From Gracilariopsis chorda (lineage: Eukaryota; Rhodophyta; Florideophyceae; Gracilariales; Gracilariaceae), in the NCBI GenBank assembly GCA_003194525.1, contig NBIV01000026.1:1-64000 (forward strand): 64,000 nt of DNA, in the 5' to 3' direction. Shown here piece by piece: positions 57,239 to 64,000 of the stretch. A model generated the notes under the pieces. That model was not told the DNA's origin. It saw nothing but the letters and a program-made list of their open reading frames with translations, and did not search any database. Made by a program: the position numbers and the translations under genes. Position 1 is the stretch's first letter, and the number at the start of each line of letters is the position of its first letter.

Positions 57239-58812
57239 TTAATTATTGATACCCTTGGGGTTCCGTACAATCCATTGTTCACGTAACATATTCCACATGC
57301 AGGATATAAAAATGTTCCGTAGTTCGCCAGACGTAGACCTTTTGCTGACATGATCTGCAATGTTAATACCTGAACGGACGAGGCACATATCAGATATTTC
57401 TCCTGTGCAATAAGCTTCGCGAGTGGCAGAGATATCCACCATAAGACGATTCTCCGAAGTGCGTGAACCTTTCGATATAATATTGAAGAGGGATTTAGAG
57501 ACAGTGAACAACCTAACAAGTAACCTTTCTCCTTTGGTTGGAAAACCAATTTCGGTAGCCATAGTGAATGATGCGTCAAAGCAATCGAAGAGCGCTATAC
57601 ATTTTGCGGCAGATACCGATCGGGTAACCCTTCTGACCTTGTACGATGTGAATATCAATGGGTTTAGAAGGTGGTTGCAATCCGAAAGAAACAAAAAGTA
57701 GCGTACGTGAGATGTACAATCTTCTTTGGTAGCAAACGAAGCATCCGAAACTCCAATGATGCACAGGGTAGCCAATTTCAATTTAGGAAATGATGGAAAC
57801 ATTGGGTACTCCTTGCATAGTTGAACAACCGTGTTGATAGATCTTACTAAAGGTTTGCGTTCTTCCTGAAATCTTTCAGTCGTCACTTGCGTAAAATGGG
57901 ATACCTCGTAGGTAATGTCGGGTCGGGAATGCGTGAGCAGTGCAAGGCGCAGTGAAGAAAAATCCTTGTACATGCAATCGGTCGGCACTTGACGTAACTC
58001 CCCTATTTATTCCCGCTGATCAGTAGTGAGTGTACCATCTGGTGTCCAAGCAATCCCGAAGCCCGTATAGAAACATGGAATCTTTCCTTTCTCGGACAAT
58101 TTGTACTTTAATGCGGTAGCATGTGACATGTTCTTGAAGTTCTGATCACCAATACGGATCACATTATCAACGTAGGATCCTGATAACATGACAGGTGTCC
58201 CTTATCAAAACGATAGTAAAGTGCTGGTTCGGACCTTAATGGTTTCATCTTCAAATCTTCCCTGTAGGGTTTGTCAAACGTTGCAAACCATAAGTCTCCT
58301 GACTCGCATAGACCGTAAAGTGGTTTGGTAAGTCGTACACACTCATCTTCCTTAAGGTCATACTCTGGGCTTGCATCTACAATGTATATTTTGGGACCAA
58401 TGGGTTCGCATGATTGCAGGTATGCCTGCCAGACATCACTAGTACAAATCTCAAAGTTATTGAGAGAGGCAAGTGAAAGTAACACCCGTACCGATGGTGG
58501 TTCCAGGGTTTGCGAAGTATAAACCATGAGGCGTTTGAGGTTTTCCTTGTGTCCACCTGCGGCTTAGCGGGTGCGGTAGATTTTGGAGCCTTTACCTATG
58601 CCTTTGATAGTAAGGACAACCCTTCCTGAAAGGACGTTAGCACCTTCTGGTAACTCAGATTTCTTCACAACCTTAAAGGTTCCACGAGCCATTAGGTCTC
58701 GAACTTCTTCTTCTCGAGCTACAGTCATGCGGTCGGAATGGGCATGTGGGTCGGTAGGTTCAATGATCTCTGCCAGAAAATTATCATATGAAAAATATGA
58801 AACCACTGCCAT
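57239..58812 (-). pseudogene. Ty1/copia pol remnant: RT and RNase H
   Basis: Minus-strand frames in order: RDLMARGTFKVVKKSELPEG (58700), SVRVLLSLASLNNFEICTSD (first RT Asp, about 58460), QAYLQS, KPLYGLCESGDLWF, then after a shift YVDNVIRIGD (about 58185-58155; the usual YVDD reads YVDN), then RNase H with HSRPDITYEVSHFTQVTTE, GVSDASFATKEDCTS, FTSYKVRRVTRSVSAAKCIAL and INIADHVSKRS. The stop of RNase H is at about 57239. Integrase is not recognised upstream. The RNase H motifs resemble GalEa/PyRE-type copia elements of red algae and animals, which I infer from memory of the family. Confidence 0.88.
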
Positions 58813-60060
58813 TCAGTATTGAACACATTCTATGCTCATGACTGCTGACTGCACCACTTTTTTGCAGCAAAGGAATGAAAGGGGCGTTATGAAGGTCATT
58901 TATCAATAACGCAACAAGATAGGAAACAACCCAAGCCTTTCCAAAAACTTCACGTGGTGTTCGCACGAAGCATTCCGCAATCTTCTGCCACAATTTCAGG
59001 GACAACAATGGCTGCAAAATCATCTATTGGTCAGGGCGATGATTGAAAGGCCTTATAACGAGACAGAACTCTTGAAAAAGAACAGGTACTGCAGGAAATG
59101 AACGAACTACCTATGGCATACATGGTACTATGGTACTGTCCTGGAGCGTTTACGCTAACGGATGCCATGAGAACTACTCCGGCACATCTAATCCATGCTA
59201 AAGTTCAATAATTTTGCAACAGGTGGAGAGGAGTTTTCAAGGACGTGCATCATCGGCTGACTTCAAATGACTGTCAGCGAGCATTTTTGTCTTTTCGCCA
59301 TGGCGGCCTGAGTGTTGGCAGTTTCTGCATATATAAGTTCCGTTTGCACATGCTGCTCTCCCATAGAAAGTGCCATCACGAACATCATCCACAGTTTCGG
59401 CGTGCCACCGATGCACAAGCGTGCCCTACCTCTCACTGTAAACGAAATGTTTCTGATCATGCCACTTCCCGCTCAGTTTCACTCTGAAAACTTACTAGGA
59501 CTATCAACTTTCCGAGGATATATTGTACATTTGCAGCATCAGTATGCAAACATCGTGGCTGAAAAACTCGCAAGAAGTGAGATTCTTACTGTGAAATTAA
59601 CGGCAAGGGAAAAGAAATTGAAATAGATAGGAAGTCGATCAGCGACCACAACGGAAGCCTCTTTGCAGTTCACGTACTTCGCATGCAACCGAACGAGTCT
59701 ATGTTGCGTTCTAGCGGTTTGGATCATCCTCGATCATAGGTGACTTGTAGAAAGACTCTTTCTAGCCAATTTGTTTGTCACAGAACTTTCAAACTGTTTC
59801 CGCATATACCGCTCACGTTTACCATTTATCCGCGTGCCCTGTAGGTTCCGAAGCTAGAAGAAGAGACAATTTGCTTTCCAATTGTACTTTAGTCCTGTTT
59901 AAAAGACCACCTGCTTGTGGGCATGTTTACTGAGAGCATTCTCTTCCAGCAGACGTTTATTCACCTCGCAACGAACAAATGCGACTAGATTAGATTATTC
60001 ATGACATAAGGTACAGTGAAAGAACCATTTACATCAACTTTATTGTTATTAACACGTACA
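58813..60060. other. decayed region between copia and chromovirus remnants
   Basis: Several short frames on both strands. The plus-strand frame at 59312-59626 has 104 codons and a protein-like end (NLLGLSTFRGYIVHLQHQ), without a family I recognise. The stretch 59880-60060 may contain the 3' LTR of the minus-strand chromovirus, but its borders are not visible. Confidence 0.35.
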
Positions 60061-60121
60061 AAGTTTCATGCATCCTTTTTGCGGCTTCCAGGTTAGCCAG
60101 ACCCACTTCAAAATGAAAGGT

Positions 60122-60433
60122 TTACAGTGGGAGAAACTTACGCAGATTTATCATGCAAGAACATTGAAGTGCTTTGCAGCTCTTGAGGTCTCTTTCTTTC
60201 ATCCAAGTGTTCTCATCACTTGGGTATCCAGGCCATTTGACAAGAAATTCAAATCGTCTGGCCCGTTTTCTGTGGTTGATAATACATTCTATTTCATATT
60301 TTTCTGTCCCATCCTTCAATGTTACCGGGGTGGGATGATCTGGCTCGGGAAGAATAGATTTGTCCTCTCTGCAAGGCTTGAGAACACTAGCGAGGAACAC
60401 ATCATGAATTTTTGACTTCAGTGTGTGACTCAA
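60122..60433 (-). pseudogene. chromodomain end of element D pol
   Basis: The frame reads VFLASVLKPCRED, then a chromodomain YEIECIINHRKRARRFEFLV and KWPGYPSDENTW, with the aromatic cage intact, ending KERDLKSCKAL. It would bind methylated histone tails and guide integration. The upstream linker to integrase (60434-60790) is broken by stops and frameshifts. Confidence 0.88.
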
Positions 60434-60793
60434 GTCTAGACAAAATGTTACTGGACCAAGTTTTTCTGTGATCCTGAACGTTCCACAGTATCATATACGT
60501 AGTTCAGACGTCTTTCGCATGTGGTCCGCATTGAGGTTTTTTTGTGGACAACATGACTTTCTGTCCCACTTGTAATGTGCAGGGGGACCGATTCTTATCG
60601 GTGTATGACTTGGACTACGGTTCTGTTTTTCGATCTGTGTTCTTGCTTCAATAGTTGCTTGCTTCATGGTTTCTATGAAGTTCAGAGGTGAATAATTTTC
60701 TGAAATGATAGTATCGAGGGATAGTACTCTTTGGTGGTCCTCATACGTTAAGAAGAAGGACGTAAACTTTGTAGTTGAGTTCTCTGACGAGTT

Positions 60794-61286
60794 TTATTCA
60801 ACTTCGAATTCTATGAGGTGTTCATCCCAGTTAGATTGCTTAATGTTGACGTATGCTCTAATCATTTCTTCAATTTTTTTGTTCATTACCTCGGTTTGAA
60901 CATCTGTCTGTGGGTGATATTGTGTTGATGTCCTTATCTTAGTACCGACGAGACAGAATGGTTCTTTCCAAAAGTTGCTCATAAAAATCGTGTCTCTGTC
61001 GGAGATAATTATTTCGGAGACGCCATGATGTCTGTTTACGTATTTGAAATAGAGTTCTGCAGTGTGGACTGCAGTGACATCTGATGTTGTGGGGATAATT
61101 CTGATCAACTTGGATATGCGGTCTACTACGACTGACAATGCAGTATTCCCATGTTTCGTTTTGGGAAGCGGTGTGATGAAGTCCATTATAATATGGGCTC
61201 ACTCCTTTCTCGGATGAGGTAGTGGCTGTACTTGACCCTTGACCGGTTTCTTGCTTCCTGATTTCGTTTCTTGACACTTCAGACAT
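60794..61286 (-). pseudogene. integrase core of element D
   Basis: Two overlapping frames. One reads MDFITPLPKTKHGNTALSVV (first catalytic Asp), then EIIISDRDTIFMSNFW (second Asp) and STQYHPQTDVQTEVMNKKIE (Glu). The HHCC zinc region lies near 61290-61430 in broken frames (CLKCQETKSGSKKPVKGQ-like). A stop near the 61190 start separates it from the upstream part. Confidence 0.88.
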
Positions 61287-61429
61287 GATTTGACGTATTC
61301 CTTAATCGTTTGGCGTAACGATTTCCAGTAGTATAGTCTCCGAATCTTTTCATATGTTTTGTAAATGCTAAATGAGCTGATATAGGTTGATCATGGTAGT
61401 CTCGTAGTATCTTCGGTCTTAAATCTCCT

Positions 61430-63007
61430 TTTGGTAGGCAGAGTCGTCCTTCCCTTTACAAAAATCCGTTTTGTTTGTAGAATGGGCCCTGTGGAGATTT
61501 GCATAGGTTTCTGAATTCCTTGTAGTTCGCATATCCGTTGATGAATGCGCGCGTATCCGTTTTGGATATTTCAACAAGCTGGGATATACCATTGACATTG
61601 GAGGTTCTGAGAATTTCTCCCTGATGTAGTGACCGGTTAATTACTTCAGGGTTCTCAGCGTGTTTTGCGTGTCTTGAAAGAGCATCTGCGAGAACGTTGG
61701 ACTTCTCTTTTATCGGCAGAAAACAGAAATCAAACTCAAAGATTTTTTCCAGCCAGTGTACCTGTCTTTGAGACAGGTTCGGTCGAGACTATAGATACTT
61801 CAAAGGGTAGTGGTCAGTGTAAACTGTAAACTTTTGGCCATGAAGGTACACTCTCCATGTCCTCAACGTGTCTACTACGCCCAAGCGTTCTCTTTCGTGG
61901 GCTGCGTAACGTTGTTCGGCGGCGTTTAATGTTCTTGATGAAAATGCTTCAGGTCATTTAACATTGTTTTCAACCTGTTCCATAACGGCTCCAATGGCAT
62001 ATTGAGAAGCGTCAGTAGTAACGATGATGGGAAATTTGGGTCAAATTGCCTTACTACTGGGGTTCTCGTGATAGCTTTCTCCAAGGAATCAAAGCTTTGA
62101 GCTTGTTCTTATTTCCATTCAAATTCAGAATTTTTGCATAGTTCGGTTAAGGGTTTCGATATTTTGGAACAGTTCTTGGTAGAACTTCGGTAGTAGTTTA
62201 ATAATCCCAAGAATGCCTGGAAGTCGGTCATGGTTTTAGGTGTACTCCAATTCAGGATTGAATCAACCTTCTGCACTTCGACGGATATACCTTCTGCACT
62301 CACAATATGTCCAAGATACTCAAATTTCTGCTTCATGAATCCACACTTTGAAAGCTTCCCATAAAGCTTGTGCTGGCGAAGTTTGTTGAGTACACATCTG
62401 AGATGCTTCCGATGTTCTTCTTTGTCCTTACTATAAATAAGAATGTCATCCAGATATACCAAGACGAACACTTCTATGTATTCTCTCAGTACCGTATCCA
62501 TCAGGCTCATAAATGAAGCGAGTTTGTTGGTAAGACCAAAAGGAAGTACGAGGAAATCAAATTGACCTTATCTTGTACGTAAAGCTGTTCCCGGGATTGA
62601 CTGTTCGGAAAGTGTTATTTGATGATATCCTGAACGGAGATCTATTTTTGAAAACATTCTAGGGCCACTTAGCTGATCGAATATGTCATCAATCCGGGGT
62701 ATGGGGTAACTATTCTTCACCGTTAGTTTGTTTAATCCTCGGTAGTCAATGCATAGTCTCAATGCTCCATCGTTCTTGGCGACGAATAGTACGGGTGCAC
62801 CCCAAGGGCTTGAACTTGGTCTGATGAAACCGTGTTAAAGTAGTTCATCGAGCTGTTTAAATTGTTCTGTAAGTTCTTCATCTGACATTCGATATATTGC
62901 TTTCTTGAGTGGCAAAGAGCCTGGCAGCAGGTAGATATGAAAGTTTCGGTCTCACTTCGGGGGTAGTCGTTTTGGGAGTTGGTCTGGAACGACATCTTCA
63001 AATTCAC
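61430..63007 (-). pseudogene. RT and RNase H of element D
   Basis: RT: after RMSDEELTEQFKQLDELL-type sequence near 62870, [20 protein letters not shown] (about 62800), [20 protein letters not shown] (first Asp, about 62670), YHQI, LPFGLTN and LVYLDDILIYSKDKEEHRKH (intact YLDD, about 62450). GISVEVQKVDSILNWSTP follows, then RNase H from about 62100 to 61700 in broken frames (ASQYAIGAVMEQ and ERERLGVVDTLRTW regions; HYPLKYL near 61800). Stops separate the pieces. Confidence 0.9.
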
Positions 63008-63570
63008 CTAACAATGACTTTAGGTTGGGGTTTTGTACCTCTGTATTTTCTGGTTCATTTTGGGGGCGTACAAGAAGCGCAAATACTGATAAACTCTTCT
63101 GTATGCATTTTTTGATAGTGTTGGTTGTTTTCATGTTTTTCCTTCGTTTCCACGTAGCATTAATGACAACTCGTTTATTTTTGTCGGGAAATGAGATGAC
63201 GTTGGTTCGGTGGTTGACATAGAGGTTGTACTGGTAATGCTAGTCTTTTCCAAGGATTGCGTCATATCAGTACAATGGGCAGATGGCGAACCGTCTCTTC
63301 TCTTTGAGGTGTCCTATTCCAATGTAACACCATCTTTATTAGCCTCTTCTAGAATGGTAGTTGATCCATTCGCGATCTCTGCTTGGTAGTTCGTTTTGAA
63401 TGTTGTAATTTCCACGCATTTAACGAAAGCCTTTGAAAGGTAGCTGATTTCGGATCCGTTATCGAACAACACTTCACAGATTTTTCCGTTTACGCGTACT
63501 TGCGCAAGTAACAGTCCCGGAGCTGTGGTTTCATATGGTGATGCAAGGTTTGAAGTTAAAAGTCTGTATT
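63008..63570 (-). pseudogene. retropepsin of element D
   Basis: The active site reads LFDNGSEISYLSKAFVK at about 63480-63430, where DSGS or DTGA is usual. The usual end of the domain, YDAILGKDWHYQYNLYV, is found at about 63270-63220 and is followed by NVISFPDKNKRVVINATWK. Several frame changes. Confidence 0.75.
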
Positions 63571-63715
63571 TCTGGTGGTCTAATTTGGTATTTGCACTCA
63601 GTTGTTCCGTGCGTTTTTTGACCTTGACATACGTCGTGGAGATCTTGGTTGTTTCTGTGGGTACGGTGGTTTCAACTGGAACTGACGAAATTTTGAGTCA
63701 GTTCTTCTGAGAGGT

Positions 63716-63943
63716 TTAGGGGCAGCGCTGGTCATTCGCTCTGTGCCCTGGTCCTCTGAAACGGAAACAAAGTCTGTTCTTGCGGCAGTGTGCTCCGGCT
63801 TTTGCAGTAAGCTTCTCTAAATTCACGTTTCCAATTTCAATTATTACGGGTCCATTATTATGCCGGTGGCCACCTGCTCCTCTGCCACATCTACTGGAAC
63901 CCCCTCTTATGTACGCTGACTCGATTCTTTCCGCATCTTTCAT
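63716..63943 (-). pseudogene. gag C-terminus with degenerate zinc knuckle, element D
   Basis: The end of the frame reads LCFRFRGPGHRANDQRCP, like a CCHC knuckle but with Phe at the second Cys and altered spacing before the last Cys. A Gly/Arg-rich segment (GGSSRCGRGAGGHRH) precedes it. The start at 63943 is a frame break, not a gene start. Confidence 0.7.
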
Positions 63944-64000
63944 CGGGTCTGTGACAGAGTTGTATTCCTTGGTACAAAGCTCTTTCCAAATAAAGCTCTT

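Larger units (their letters stand above)
60122..64000 (-). mobile_element. Ty3/gypsy chromovirus D on the minus strand (runs off right edge)
   Basis: From right to left: gag end with a degenerate zinc knuckle, protease, RT, RNase H, integrase and chromodomain. The lineage differs from A and B: RT has [19 protein letters not shown] and VYLDDILIYSKD, and no antisense ORF is seen. The 5' part lies beyond the window. Confidence 0.92.

Noticed and set aside
1..64000. tRNA or rRNA genes
   Set aside because: I saw no cloverleaf-like or conserved rRNA sequence on reading, though a tRNAscan run was not possible.

Overview
The window looks like nuclear DNA of a eukaryote with compact, intron-poor genes set among dense, mostly decayed transposable elements. 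A 1378-codon FGAM synthase, a DnaJ protein and an Mrs2-type transporter each lie in one open exon, surrounded by Ty3/gypsy, Ty1/copia, Helitron, Mutator-like, pogo-like and Harbinger-like remnants. This fits a florideophyte red alga of the Chondrus type. That assignment is inference; no rRNA or organellar marker is present to test it.

Layout. 1-9324: Ty3/gypsy element A, its 5' end cut by the window edge (gag, protease, RT, RNase H, integrase, chromodomain, a purine-rich spacer, a long intact ORF on the opposite strand, PPT, 3' LTR). 9325-10472: a Harbinger-type transposase on the minus strand whose 3' end is cut off by element A. 10835-19886: a gene island with FGAM synthase (+), an unclear small locus (16.1-16.5 kb), a DNAJC9-like J-domain protein (-) and an Mrs2/CorA magnesium transporter (+). 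20850-32672: Ty3/gypsy element B, a related but diverged and decayed full-length copy with both LTRs and the same antisense ORF. 32.7-39 kb: decayed sequence with an O-methyltransferase pseudogene (-). 39-43.06 kb: a third, different gypsy remnant, then a copia scrap and about 2.5 copies of a roughly 480-bp tandem repeat. 45.3-48.2 kb: Helitron Rep remnant. 48.4-50.0 kb: pogo/Tc5-like DDE transposase pseudogene. 50.0-56.46 kb: a Mutator-like element with roughly 240-bp terminal inverted repeats, a Ulp1-type protease and a FAR1-like transposase. 56.49-58.8 kb: copia element on the minus strand with its 3' LTR. 60.1-64.0 kb: a gypsy chromovirus on the minus strand running off the right edge.

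Main point of interest. Elements A and B share an unusual plan: downstream of the pol chromodomain, a protein is encoded on the opposite strand, starting 71-82 bp inside the 3' LTR border and reading toward pol. In A this ORF is open for 620-658 codons although the sense gag-pol of the same copy has many frameshifts. In B it is broken, but long ungapped protein blocks still align to A. I recognise no known domain in it. It is my candidate for an undescribed retrotransposon-encoded protein.

The host genes are housekeeping: purine synthesis, a histone-linked co-chaperone and magnesium transport. They do not form a pathway; their grouping reflects a gene island between repeats.
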